Source: Streptomyces sp. CB02414
GTDB taxonomy: Bacteria > Actinomycetota > Actinomycetes > Streptomycetales > Streptomycetaceae
Assembly: GCF_001905385.1 (NCBI RefSeq)
Contig: NZ_LIPF01000012.1
Coordinates: 165,727 to 229,726 of the forward strand
Reading direction: 5' to 3'
DNA: 64,000 nt
Shown here: piece after piece, positions 17,938-26,499 of the stretch
How the letters are laid out: each line of letters starts with the position of its first letter
Position numbering within the stretch: the stretch's first letter is position 1
Position numbers and translations under genes: made by a program
Notes under the pieces: generated by a model
Databases searched by the model: none
What the model was told of the DNA's origin: nothing
Seen by the model: the letters and a program-made list of their open reading frames with translations, nothing else

Positions 17938-18011
17938 GAGCGGCCTCCCTCACACAGATGTGTACCGGGCCGGACGGTGCCGTGGCTGCGACCACCGTCC
18001 GGCCCGGAGTC

Positions 18012-19199
18012 TCAGTGCCCCGTCACGGTGGTGAGGGGGTCGTGCTCGTGTGCGCAGGTCTCGTCGAATCCGTAGGTGTCCCAGGCGGGGAACGGATCGG
18101 ATTCGGGCCGCTTCTCGCCCTGCCGCATGAGACAGCCGGCCAGGGCCGTGCTCAGCGATTCCTTGTCCAGCTGGGTTCCGATGAAGACGATTTCCTGTGC
18201 GTGGGGACTGTCGGTGTCACGCGCGGAGGAGGGTTCGAAGCGTGCCACCGAACCGGCCTGCGACCACAGTCCCGTCACGTGGGGCCGGCTGGCGAGGATG
18301 AAGAACCCCTTGGACCGGAGGACCTGACCGTAGGTGCCGCTGTCCAGCGCCTCCGTCACGAACGTCCACAGCCGGCCGGGGTGGAATGGCGTGGAGGAAC
18401 GGAAGACGGTGGAGGAGATGCCGTACTCCTCCGTCTCGGGCACGTGGTCGCCGTTGAGTTCCCTGACCCACCCGGGAGCCTGCTGTGCGCGTTCCAGGTC
18501 GAAGCGGCCGGTGCCCACGACTTCACGGACTGGTACGCGGCCCCGCACCGCCGGCACGACGTGGGCGGCCGGATTGAGGCGGGCCAGGGTGGCCCGCAGC
18601 CGGTCCGCCGACGCCGAGTCCACGAGGTCGAGCTTGTTGAGGATGATGACGTCGGCGAACTCGATCTGGTCCATCAGCAGGTCGCTCACGGTGCGTTCGT
18701 CGTCCTCGTACTGGTCCAGGCCCCGCTCGGTCAGTTCGTCGCCGGCGGTCAGTTCGGGGAGGAAGTTGGCGGCGTCGACGACGGTGACCATCGTGTCGAG
18801 GCGGGCCAGGTCGCCGAGGGTGGCGCCGTCATCGCGGGCGAAGGCGAAGGTGGCGGCCACCGGCATGGGTTCGGAGATGCCCGAGGACTCGATGAGCAGG
18901 TAGTCGAAGCGCCCCTCGCGCGCCAGCCGGTCCACTTCTTCCAGCAGGTCGTCGCGCAGGGTGCAGCAGATGCACCCGTTGGTCATCTCGACCAGGCGCT
19001 CCTCAGTGCGCGACAGCGCTGCCTCGCCGCCGCGCACGAGGGCGGCGTCGATGTTGACCTCGCTCATGTCGTTGACGATGACGGCGACGCGCAGGCCCTC
19101 GCGGTTGGTGAGGACGTGGTTGAGCAGGGTGGTCTTGCCGGCTCCAAGGAACCCCGACAGGACGGTTACGGGAAGTCGCGGTGAGGGGGCGTGCGTCAT
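18012..19199 (-). CDS. CobW/YciC-type zinc-chaperone GTPase
   Basis: 395 residues, full length. Walker A GFLGAGKTT (16-24), the metal site C76-I77-C78-C79 shared by YciC/ZNG1/CobW GTPases, NKLD guanine motif, CobW C-terminal domain (~250-360), and a C-terminal Cys/His cluster (DETCAHEHD). The family is thought to insert zinc into priority client proteins when zinc is scarce. It starts 7 nt after the L32 stop, in an operon headed by a Zur box, so zinc-repressed expression is expected. A second, truncated CobW-type copy remains at 16043-16294. Confidence 0.92.
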   Translation of the reverse strand: MTHAPSPRLPVTVLSGFLGAGKTTLLNHVLTNREGLRVAVIVNDMSEVNIDAALVRGGEAALSRTEERLVEMTNGCICCTLRDDLLEEVDRLAREGRFDYLLIESSGISEPMPVAATFAFARDDGATLGDLARLDTMVTVVDAANFLPELTAGDELTERGLDQYEDDERTVSDLLMDQIEFADVIILNKLDLVDSASADRLRATLARLNPAAHVVPAVRGRVPVREVVGTGRFDLERAQQAPGWVRELNGDHVPETEEYGISSTVFRSSTPFHPGRLWTFVTEALDSGTYGQVLRSKGFFILASRPHVTGLWSQAGSVARFEPSSARDTDSPHAQEIVFIGTQLDKESLSTALAGCLMRQGEKRPESDPFPAWDTYGFDETCAHEHDPLTTVTGH

Positions 19200-19206
19200 A
19201 CGGGGA

Positions 19207-19377
19207 TCAGCCCTCGGGGTGCAGGAGGCCGCGCTCGTACGCCTTGGCCAGGCGCTGGGGGACGAGGTACGGCACGCCGTCCACCGTGACCGTGACCAGC
19301 TGGGGCGTCGTGGCCTTCCACTGCGCGCGGCGGTGTCGGGTGTTGCTGCGGGACATCTTGCGTTTGGGTACGGCCAT
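19207..19377 (-). CDS. rpmF: Ribosomal protein L32, zinc-independent paralogue
   Basis: 56 residues (AVPKRKMSRSNTRHRR, ending AYERGLLHPEG). There is no cysteine, whereas primary L32 has a zinc-binding CxxC, so this is the starvation form. A Zur-like palindrome lies ~43 bp before ATG 19377, and the CobW-type GTPase follows 7 nt after the stop. Together they form a compact zinc-starvation operon. Confidence 0.93.
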   Translation of the reverse strand: MAVPKRKMSRSNTRHRRAQWKATTPQLVTVTVDGVPYLVPQRLAKAYERGLLHPEG

Positions 19378-19419
19378 GTGGACCTCCGGGCGCGATCGGT
19401 GAGCGAGGCAGACGATACA

Positions 19420-19434
19420 TGAAAATGGATGTCA
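19420..19434. promoter_or_regulatory. Zur box of the L32-GTPase operon
   Basis: TGAAAATGGATGTCA matches 12 of 15 positions of the Streptomyces Zur consensus TGAAAATGATTTTCA as I recall it. It lies 43-57 bp upstream of the L32 start, where it would cover the promoter. The downstream genes (cysteine-free L32, zinc GTPase) are classic Zur targets. No comparable site was found before L28. Confidence 0.8.
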
Positions 19435-19851
19435 TTACGATCGGTGTCGTCGCACCCCCTTCGTGTCGATCTCTCTCGGCGGCCTCCCGTGGTGACCCCG
19501 CGCCTCCGCCCCGGTCGGTGCGGACCGTCGGGTGGGTGGGAAGAGGGGGGTGCCAGCCGTTCGCACTGTGACGCTCGTTTGACGCTCCGGGTGGAGATGT
19601 GCGGGCCCGCGAGCCCGGAAATAGCGCCTGACCTGGCCCTTTGTGAGCCTCGCTCAGGCCGACACCTTTTCGATGACGTCGCACGTGGAGTGCGTGGCGA
19701 TCCTCGAACCTGCGGGGAAGGCTTCCTGACCTGCGCTTTTGTTGTCCGGGTGGGTTGCTCGACCTGGATTTGACACTCCGACTCCCCGACGTCCTGGCCA
19801 TCGTGCGAACGGCCAAAGGAACCGGGCGCAGCGTGCGGGACATGGGTCTTC
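19435..19851. other. Intergenic stretch with recombination debris
   Basis: No convincing gene. It holds a 38-bp element also found near 38.0 kb (19673-19710), and ends at the broken edge of the merA fragment. A short open stretch near 19755-19850 resembles no family I can name. Confidence 0.6.
19673..19710 (+). repeat. 38-bp diverged repeat, copy 1
   Basis: About 31 of 38 bases match 38012-38049. Both copies read as [M/V]T[S/R]HV[E/D]CVAILEP. Several differences are synonymous (CAC/CAT, CTC/CTT) or Glu/Asp, so it may be the 5' end of a once-coding element. Here the frame stops six codons later. Confidence 0.65.
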
Positions 19852-20871
19852 TCTTATCGCCAGGACCGTCGGCTCACCGCCGAGCACGTCCTGATCGCGG
19901 CCGGCGCCGAACCGTTGATCCCGGCGATCGACGGCCTGCCGGATGTCGGCTATCTGACCTCCGCCACCGCCATGGAGCTGGACCGCGTCCCGGAGTCCCT
20001 CCTCGTCATCGGCGCCAACGCCGTCGGGCTGGAGCAGGCGCAGATCCTGTCGCGGCTCGGCGCCGCGGTGACCGTCGTCGACATCGCGCCGCGCATCACC
20101 CCGCGCGAAGACGCCGCCGTCTCCGCCAGTTTGGAGGGAGCCTTGACGGAGGAGGGCATCTCCTTCCGGACCGGTGTCACGCCGGTGCGCGTCGCACGCT
20201 CCGGCGACCAGGTCGTCCTCACCGTCGACGACGGCACGGGCACCAGCACACTGTCCGCCGAGCGCCTCCTCGTCGCCACCGGCCGCCGGCCCGTGACAGA
20301 ACCGCTTGACCTCAAGGCCGCTGGACTGGAGACCGGCCCCGCCGGAGAGGTCGTCGTCGACGAGCACCAGCGCACCGCCCACTCGCGGATCTGGGCCGCC
20401 GGCGACGTGACCGGGCGCGCCCGGCAGTTCGAGTACGTGGCCGTCGCCCAGGCGGAACTCGCCGTCGCCAACGCCTTCGACGGCGCCGGGACCGGCGTCC
20501 TGGACTACCGGTACCTGCCGCACGTCACCTTCACCTCGCCCGCCGCCGCAGGCGTCGGTCTGACCGAGGAGCAGGCGCGCGAGAGCGGACGGCCTTACGA
20601 GGTCCGCGTCCTGCCACTGGCGCACATCGGGCGGACGATGGTCAGCCGTCGTCCGCACGGCATGGTCAAGCTTGTCTCCGACGGTGAGACGGACCGCCTG
20701 CTGGGCGTCCACATCGTCGGCGACGAGGCTGGCGAAATCATCGTCGCTGCCACCTACGCTCTGGAAGCCGGCTTCACCGTGGCACGGCTGGCTCGCACCT
20801 GGTCGCCCTTCCTCACCATGGGCGAGTCCCTCAAGATCGCGGCCCAGCAGCCCGCCACCGAACCGGCCTGA
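19852..20871 (+). pseudogene. merA: Mercuric reductase-like flavoprotein disulfide reductase, N-terminus missing
   Basis: The remaining ~335 residues run from RRLTAEHVLIAAGAEP through the NAD(P)-binding site (LLVIGANAVGLEQAQI), the FAD-contacting ATGRRP and WAAGDVTG motifs and the dimerisation domain. The N-terminal FAD-binding Rossmann fold and redox-active cysteine pair are absent; upstream sequence is unrelated. The C-terminal CC pair of MerA is also absent (end ESLKIAAQQPATEPA). It cannot catalyse Hg(II) reduction as it stands. No merR or other mer gene lies nearby. A dihydrolipoamide dehydrogenase-like relative is possible. Confidence 0.8.
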
Positions 20872-21103
20872 CCCGCCTGTGGCGTGACCGCAGGCGCCCC
20901 ATCGAGATCCGGTGCACTGTTGCCTCGTTCACTCACCTCAGCCGCCTTGGCGATGGGGACGGGGTGGAGGCGGTCGGCCTGCTGGTGTGACCGCGGGGTA
21001 GGCGGACCGCCGAGTCCTCTCCGGTGCCCGCGCCACGTGATCTGGTCTGGAAAACGACCGGTGAGACATGAACGGACGCCTGCGGCACGAGGTGTGGTTC
21101 CGA
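20872..21103. other. Intergenic, nothing recognised
   Basis: 232 bp between the merA fragment and the converging NUDIX gene. No gene, repeat or strong hairpin was seen. Confidence 0.5.
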
Positions 21104-21760
21104 TCAGTTCTCAGTGATGGCGTTCTGGCGGGTCGTGTCCCAGGGGCGGCTCCATGCGAGTTCGTCGAGCAGCCGGTCCAGGACATGGGCGGTGTAGCCC
21201 CAGACATGGGCACCGTCGAGTTCGAATCCCGGCCCTGCCCAGTGCTCCCCGTACGTCACGGTGCTGCGGTTCTCCGGCTTCACGAGGTGGCTGCGGGGCA
21301 CCCAGTGCGTCGACCGGGTCTCGCGGTTGTGCCAGTGCTGTGCCGGGCCATCCCGGATATCGTCTCCGGCCCAGGCCAGCACCGGCGTGACGACGTTCGC
21401 GCTCGCCTCCAGGGCCAGGGTGGGCAAGGTGCCGAGCACGTGCCGTCGGCCGAGGGCCACGCCGGTCTCCTCGTGGCACTCACGGAGCGCGGCCGTGACG
21501 GGGGTCTCACCCAGTTCGATGCCGCCGCCGGGGAACGCGAACTCGCCCGGATGATGGCGCAGAGTGAAGGAACGCCGCACGAGCAGGAAAGCGATGTCGT
21601 CGGCGACCGGCTTGGCCACGACCACCACGGCGCTCGCGCGCATCGTGCGTCGGTGCTGCGACGTGGCGCGTGGGAGCCCTGCCCGACCCCACGGGTGCCG
21701 CCCCCGCCGTCCGACGAGACCCGCCAGTTGTTCCCTGGCGCTGATCGTCGTCTCCGTCAT
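21104..21760 (-). CDS. NUDIX hydrolase, CoA pyrophosphatase-like
   Basis: 218 residues. The NUDIX box is complete (GGGIELGETPVTAALREC, then HEETGV), preceded by LRHHPGEFAFPGG as in the NudL/NUDT7 CoA-diphosphatase branch. The frame opens 87 bp earlier, but ATG 21760 is preferred because GGGAGGAAGA lies just before it and the upstream residues are low complexity. It would hydrolyse CoA or a related nucleoside diphosphate derivative. The next gene (LLM oxidoreductase) is co-oriented about 100 bp upstream. Confidence 0.88.
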   Translation of the reverse strand: MTETTISAREQLAGLVGRRGRHPWGRAGLPRATSQHRRTMRASAVVVVAKPVADDIAFLLVRRSFTLRHHPGEFAFPGGGIELGETPVTAALRECHEETGVALGRRHVLGTLPTLALEASANVVTPVLAWAGDDIRDGPAQHWHNRETRSTHWVPRSHLVKPENRSTVTYGEHWAGPGFELDGAHVWGYTAHVLDRLLDELAWSRPWDTTRQNAITEN

Positions 21761-21856
21761 TCTTCCTCCCGCTCTCACGTCGGATTCCTCGGCGTGCGCG
21801 TCGGCGCGGTCGCCGGCGCGCTCAGCGGCAGAGTCGCTGCCGATCAAGCTCGGAAC

Positions 21857-22924
21857 TCACCGTGAGGGGAGCGCGTAGTGGTCGGCGATGAGCTCGACCG
21901 TGCGGGCCTGGGCCTGGCGTGAGTGACCCATCACTACGAGCATCACTTCGTCGGCTCCGGTGCGGGCATGGAGTCGTTCGAGGGCCGCGGCCACCTCCGG
22001 GCCGGTGCCGTTGAGGAACCGGTGGGTGTAGGTCTCGAGGATCTGCTGCTCCTGGAGGCCGGCGGGGTATGCCTCGACCTCCTCCGGGGGAAGCAGGCTG
22101 TAGGGCTTGCGCTGGAACATCCGCAGCATGGCCATCGCCGACGAGGCCGCCTGACGCCGGGCCTCCGTCGGATCATCATGGGCGACCACGCCGACGCTGA
22201 CGAGCGTGTACGGCTCGGCCAGGGCCTTCGAGGGACGGAAGTTCTCCCGGTACAGACGCATGGCCGAGGCCACATCGGCGTCGCCGAACTGCAGCGCGAA
22301 GGCGTAGGGGCGGCCGAGTTCGGCCGCGAGGCGCGCCGAGTAGGGCGAAGAGCCCAGGATCCACGTTTCCGGTGAGGTCTCGGGGCGGGGCACCCGGTTC
22401 TCGTCCGCCTGCCACGGGCCCGGGACCGCGTGGACGTTCCGGTAGGGGTGGCCCTCGGCGAAGTCGCCGCCGAGGAATCCGAGCAGTTCCAGGACCTGTT
22501 GCGGGAAGCCGTCGTTGGCGTCGTGGTGGCGGCGCAGTGCCCCGGCGGTCGCCAGGTCCGTGCCGGGCGCGCGCCCCAGTCCCAGATCGATCCGTCCCGG
22601 GGCTAGGGCCTCCAGCATGCCGAACTGCTCGGCGATCACGAGCGGCGCGTGGTTGGGCAGCATGATCCCGCCCGCCCCGAGCCGGATGCGGTTCGTCTCG
22701 CCGGTCAGGCGCGCCAGCATCAGCTGCGGCGAGGAGGTCGCAGCTCCGGGCATCGCGTGGTGCTCGGACATCCAGAAGCGGTGGTAGCCCCGCCGCTCGG
22801 CCAACTGGGCCAGAGCGATGACTTCACCGAAGGCTTCCTCGACGGTCTGCCCGACAGCGGTGTGTGCGTTGTCGAGCACCGACAGGGCGAACGGTGCGGT
22901 GCCCGAAGGCGGTGCGGGGATCAT
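21857..22924 (-). CDS. LLM-class flavin-dependent oxidoreductase
   Basis: 355 residues, luciferase-like monooxygenase fold: RRGYHRFWMSEHH, GAGGIMLPNHAPLVIAEQF, ALAPGRIDLGLGRAPGTD and a C-terminal GPEVAAALERLHARTGADEVM block, the single-subunit bacterial type. The substrate is unknown. It is divergent from a CGNR regulator gene across an 87-bp intergenic region with two identical 12-bp palindromes, so zinc-finger-protein-mediated control is likely. Confidence 0.92.
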   Translation of the reverse strand: MIPAPPSGTAPFALSVLDNAHTAVGQTVEEAFGEVIALAQLAERRGYHRFWMSEHHAMPGAATSSPQLMLARLTGETNRIRLGAGGIMLPNHAPLVIAEQFGMLEALAPGRIDLGLGRAPGTDLATAGALRRHHDANDGFPQQVLELLGFLGGDFAEGHPYRNVHAVPGPWQADENRVPRPETSPETWILGSSPYSARLAAELGRPYAFALQFGDADVASAMRLYRENFRPSKALAEPYTLVSVGVVAHDDPTEARRQAASSAMAMLRMFQRKPYSLLPPEEVEAYPAGLQEQQILETYTHRFLNGTGPEVAAALERLHARTGADEVMLVVMGHSRQAQARTVELIADHYALPSR

Positions 22925-22937
22925 GCCACTGCTCGAT

Positions 22938-22997
22938 TCTCACGGGAGATAGTTCTGTTCATCGTGAGATCCACGCTAACAGGTATCTCACGGGAGA
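22938..22997. promoter_or_regulatory. Paired operator, two TCTCACGGGAGA palindromes
   Basis: TCTCACGGGAGA (arms TCTC/GAGA) occurs at 22938-22949 and 22986-22997, with starts 48 bp apart, plus a partial CGTGAGAT between them (22963-22970). The sites fill the divergent promoter of the LLM gene and the CGNR gene. They look like the binding sites of the CGNR protein itself. Confidence 0.7.
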
Positions 22998-23011
22998 CCG
23001 GCGCTGATACC

Positions 23012-23611
23012 ATGAGGGCGATGTCGAAGAACCCGCTCCCACCCGCCCCTGGAGCCGACGAGCACGTCAGCCTCGCGCTGGTCAACGGCGCGGTGACGCT
23101 CCCCGGTGGGCATCGGGCAGACGAACTGGGTACCCCCGAGGAGGCCACCGGCTGGCTCGTCAGTCACGGCCTCGTACCCGCGCGGACGACGCTGCTGTCG
23201 TACTGCCAGAACCAGCTCACCGAACTCCGGGGTGGCCTGCGCGCTCTCTTCACGGCGCATGTGGAGGGCAAAGCTCCCCCGGAGCCGGCCCTGGACGGTA
23301 TCAACCGGGCCCTCACCAAGGTCCCCAGTGCGCGGTTGCTGCGTCACGAACCGGACGAAGGGTTCCGTCGGGCCCCGGTGCACCCCGTGACGCAGCTCGT
23401 CGAGCACGCGATGGCTCAGATCGCCGAGGACGCTGCAGCCCTGCTCACCGGCGACGAAGCAGCTCGGATCGCGCGCTGCGAGGCGCCCCCTTGCGACCGC
23501 TTCCTCCTGCGTACCCATGCACGTCGGCAGTGGTGCTCCACCCGTTGCGGGGACCGCGTCCGAGCAGCCCGCGCCTACGCCCGCAAACAGCAAGGCCGAG
23601 CCTTCGCTTGA
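23012..23611 (+). CDS. CGNR zinc-finger (ABATE domain) putative transcription factor
   Basis: 199 residues. The N-terminal ~130 residues match the ABATE stress-response domain, and the C-terminus has the treble-clef motif C-x4-C near CEAPPCDRF with a second pair in RRQWCSTRCGDRVRAARAYAR. Here CGNR reads CGDR. The start is ATG 23012, or ATG 23021 in the same frame. It probably controls itself and the divergent LLM oxidoreductase through the repeated palindromes between them. Confidence 0.88.
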   Translation: MRAMSKNPLPPAPGADEHVSLALVNGAVTLPGGHRADELGTPEEATGWLVSHGLVPARTTLLSYCQNQLTELRGGLRALFTAHVEGKAPPEPALDGINRALTKVPSARLLRHEPDEGFRRAPVHPVTQLVEHAMAQIAEDAAALLTGDEAARIARCEAPPCDRFLLRTHARRQWCSTRCGDRVRAARAYARKQQGRAFA

Positions 23612-23781
23612 CCAGGCACACCTGGAGACCCGTCACCGGGAGGTCAACCCTGAGCGTTCCGCCCGGCACCCCGCGCACCACTCGTGAGAGGCCGGATGAG
23701 ACCGGCTGCTGAGCGGACCTGGACGGCAATCGGCGACCGGGACGTCCTCGGGCCCCGCGGGCTCGCGGTGCGCAGACCCGC

Positions 23782-23802
23782 GCCCAGGAAGATTTCCTGG
23801 GC
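23782..23802. terminator. Inverted repeat between convergent genes
   Basis: GCCCAGGAA and TTCCTGGGC form a perfect 9-bp stem with a 3-nt loop. It lies between the ends of the CGNR gene (23611, +) and the MFS gene (23821, -). There is no clear T-run; it may act as a bidirectional terminator. Confidence 0.55.
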
Positions 23803-23820
23803 CGGGACTGAGCGTCGCCC

Positions 23821-25155
23821 CTACCTCACCTCACGCTGCAAGCCGTTGCCGCCCTGCTCCTGCCGTATGCGCAAGGCCGCCACCATGACCGCGGGCAGGA
23901 TCGCAAGAGCGAGCGCACCACCCGCGACGGCAAGCACGGAATAGCCCGCCGCAGCAACGACCAGGCCGGAAAGAAGTCCACCGGCCGCGCCCGCGATGGC
24001 GATAGCCACATCGGCCAGGCCCTGTGTCCTGGCGCGAGTGGCTGCCGGCGCGGCTTGGGTGACGATGGCGGTCCCGCTGACCAGGCCGAAGTTCCAGCCC
24101 AGTCCGAGGAGTACGAGTGCCACGGCCGAGAGCGCGACGGAGTCACCGGGTGCGCTCGCGGCGAGGACGCCGGACGTGAGGAGGGTGAGCGCAGAAGCGG
24201 TGGCGACCGCCGTGCTGCCGTAGCGGTCGACCAGGAAACCTGTCAACGGGGATGGCAGGTACATGGCGCCGACGTGCAGACCGATGACAAGCCCGGAGGC
24301 TGCCGTGCCGTGACCGTGGTCATGCAGGTGGACCGGCGTCATCGTCATGACCGCGACCATCACCAGCTGGGAGAGGCCCATGACCAGTACGCCCACCAGA
24401 AGTCCCGGGCTCCGGTGTGCGCAGTGTGCCTCCGGCCGTTCCGCTCCGTCTGACGGCTCTCGCACCTCGGAGAGGGTTCGGGCAAGCAGCAGCGGGTCTG
24501 GGCGCAGCCAGACGGTCAGGACGAGGGCGGCCAGGGCGTAGGCGAGGCCCGACAACAGGAAGAGGCCCGTGAGGCTGGGCAGTTCGAGGGTTTCGGCGAC
24601 ACGTCCCGCCGGAGTCGCCAGGTTGGGGCCGAGGATGCCGCCGAGGGTGGTGGCGACCAGCGCGGTGGACACAGCGCGGGCCCGGTAGGCGGGGGCTGCG
24701 AGGTCGGCTCCGGCATAGCGCGCCTGGAGGTTGGCGGCGGTTCCGGCGCCGTACAGCACGAGGGAGACGAAGAGCAGGACAGGGCTGTCCAGTGTGGCGG
24801 CAGCGACGACGCCTGCGCTGCCCAGCGCCCCGACGACGTAACCGGCGGCGAGTCCGGGACGCCGACCGCGTGCCTGTGAGATGCGGCCGATGGCGACAGC
24901 GGCGAGCGCGGACCCGCCGGTGAGCAGAGCGCTGGGCAAGCCGGCCAGGGTGGTCGATCCGAGCATGTCCTTGTACAGCAGTGCGCCGACGGTGATGCCT
25001 GCCGCGAGTCCGGCGCCGCTGAGGACCTGGGAGATCAGCAGGACGGTCAGGATGCGCTTCTGCGTCTCCGGGACGGAACGGCGCAGGCCCGTCTCCGGCG
25101 GGCGGTTACCGGTATGCGGCGAGACCGGCGCCGAATAGGCCGCAGGCTTGGGCAT
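23821..25155 (-). CDS. MFS transporter
   Basis: 444 residues with about 12 membrane segments in two halves separated by a polar loop with a Cys/His-rich patch (PEAHCAHRSPG). The loop 2-3 motif is GRISQARGRRPG and the second-half equivalent is FLVDRYGST. A drug or metabolite exporter is likely, substrate unknown. ATG 25155 has AGGAG upstream. Confidence 0.9.
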   Translation of the reverse strand: MPKPAAYSAPVSPHTGNRPPETGLRRSVPETQKRILTVLLISQVLSGAGLAAGITVGALLYKDMLGSTTLAGLPSALLTGGSALAAVAIGRISQARGRRPGLAAGYVVGALGSAGVVAAATLDSPVLLFVSLVLYGAGTAANLQARYAGADLAAPAYRARAVSTALVATTLGGILGPNLATPAGRVAETLELPSLTGLFLLSGLAYALAALVLTVWLRPDPLLLARTLSEVREPSDGAERPEAHCAHRSPGLLVGVLVMGLSQLVMVAVMTMTPVHLHDHGHGTAASGLVIGLHVGAMYLPSPLTGFLVDRYGSTAVATASALTLLTSGVLAASAPGDSVALSAVALVLLGLGWNFGLVSGTAIVTQAAPAATRARTQGLADVAIAIAGAAGGLLSGLVVAAAGYSVLAVAGGALALAILPAVMVAALRIRQEQGGNGLQREVR

Positions 25156-25482
25156 GGGAATTCTCCTGGGGTATTGAGCGGGGGTGGGACGGGATGTGAT
25201 GGCCGGCGGCGCCGATCGTCGAGCAGCGCCGCCGCGCCCAAGGCGTGTGCGAATGCGGTCTGGGCGGAAGGCGCCGGCCGCCTCGCTGCCCGCCGGGGCC
25301 GCAGCTCTGGGAATGGGCGCTCGGCTGCTACGAGCGCTGCTGCGCCTCCGCCCTTCCTTGAGCGGTAGTCGTTGCAGATCGTCCGCGATGTGCTTGTTGC
25401 GCGGACCGTCGAGGACACGCCACCGCCGGCGTCGGACCTTTGTCCTCCGCCGGCTGGGCAGCCCCGTGTGGTTCCTGCGCCT
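25156..25482. other. Intergenic, nothing recognised
   Basis: 327 bp between the MFS gene start and the end of the lipA pseudogene. It must hold the MFS promoter, but I could not pick out -35/-10 boxes, a repeat or a credible small gene. Confidence 0.5.
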
Positions 25483-26499
25483 TCAGATCGCCGTAGGGAA
25501 CGCTTCTTCGGTCGCGGCGGTCGCGGCGGTCGCGGCGGTCGCGAGGTGCTGCAGTGCGGGCGGCATGTCGCGTCCCTGTGCCGTCATGGCCTGGGCCCAC
25601 AGTCGTCCGGCTCGGTAGGACGAGCGCACCAGTGGGCCGGCCAGCACGCCCGCGAACCCCATCCGGTCGGCCTCGGCCTTGAGTTCGGCGAACTCTTGCG
25701 GGCGTACCCACCGGTCGACCGGGCGCTAGAGGGGTGAGGGGCGCAGGTACTGGGTGAGGGTGAGGATGTCGCAGTCGGCCTCGCGCAGGGCGCGCATGGT
25801 GGCGACTACTTCTTCGCTGGTCTCGCCCATGCCGAGGATCAGGTTGGACTTGGTGATCATGCCTGCTCGGTGGGCCTGGCTCAGGACGTCGAGGGAGCGG
25901 TCGAAGCGGAAGCCGGGGCGGATCTCGCGGAAGATGCGGGGGACGGTTTCCAGGTTGTGGGCGAAGACCTCGGGGTGTGCCTCGAAGACGGCGGCGAGGT
26001 GGTCCGGGCGGCCGCCGAGGTCGTCGGCGAGGACTTCGACGCCCGAGCCGGGATTCAGGGCGTGGATCTGACGGATGGTTTCTGCGTAGAGCCAGGCGCC
26101 CGTGTCGGGCAGGTCGTCGCGCGTGACGCCGGTGATGGTGGCGTAGTGCAGGCCCATGGTGCGCACCGACTCCGCCACGCGCCGGGGCTCGTCGCGGTCC
26201 AGTGGGAGTGGCTTGCCGGAGGTGATCTGGCAGAAGTCGCAACGGCGGGTGCAGGTCGAGCCGCCGATCAGGAAGGTTGCCTCGCGGTCCTCCCAGCACT
26301 CGTAGATGTTGGGGCAGCCGGCTTCCTGGCAGACGGTGTGCAGGCCCTCGCTCTTGACGAGGGTGGCCAGTTCGCGGAATTCGGGGCCCATGCGGGCTCG
26401 GGTGGTGATCCATTCTGGCTTCTTCCCGATGGGGGTCTGAGCGTTGCGGGCCTCGATCCTCAGCAGGCGGCGTCCGTCCGGCCGGGCAGGGTGGTTCAT
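25483..26499 (-). pseudogene. lipA: Lipoyl synthase with an in-frame amber codon
   Basis: Radical-SAM lipoyl synthase. The auxiliary-cluster cysteines (CQEAGCPNIYEC) and radical-SAM cysteines (CTRRCDFCQ) are present, as are FAHNLETV and NLILGMGET. After LTQYLRPSPL a TAG (25726-25728) interrupts the frame, which then continues with RPVDRWVRPQEFAELK and GFAGVLAGPLVRSSYRAG, the normal C-terminus, to TGA at 25483. Relatives read about PRHHPVERWV at this point, so a point change or short indel made the stop. The truncated 257-residue product lacks the C-terminal conserved RSSY. A housekeeping lipA is presumably elsewhere. ATG 26499 overlaps the upstream E2 stop (ATGA). Confidence 0.85.
25510..25543 (+). 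repeat. 9-bp tandem repeat in the lipA tail
   Basis: GGTCGCGGC is repeated about 3.8 times. On the coding (-) strand it gives an Ala-Ala-Thr tract just before the final residues of the lipA pseudogene. Confidence 0.8.

Noticed and set aside
25510..25543. Possible CRISPR or regulatory repeat array
   Set aside because: Nine-bp units without spacers, in frame inside a coding tail; a simple tandem repeat.
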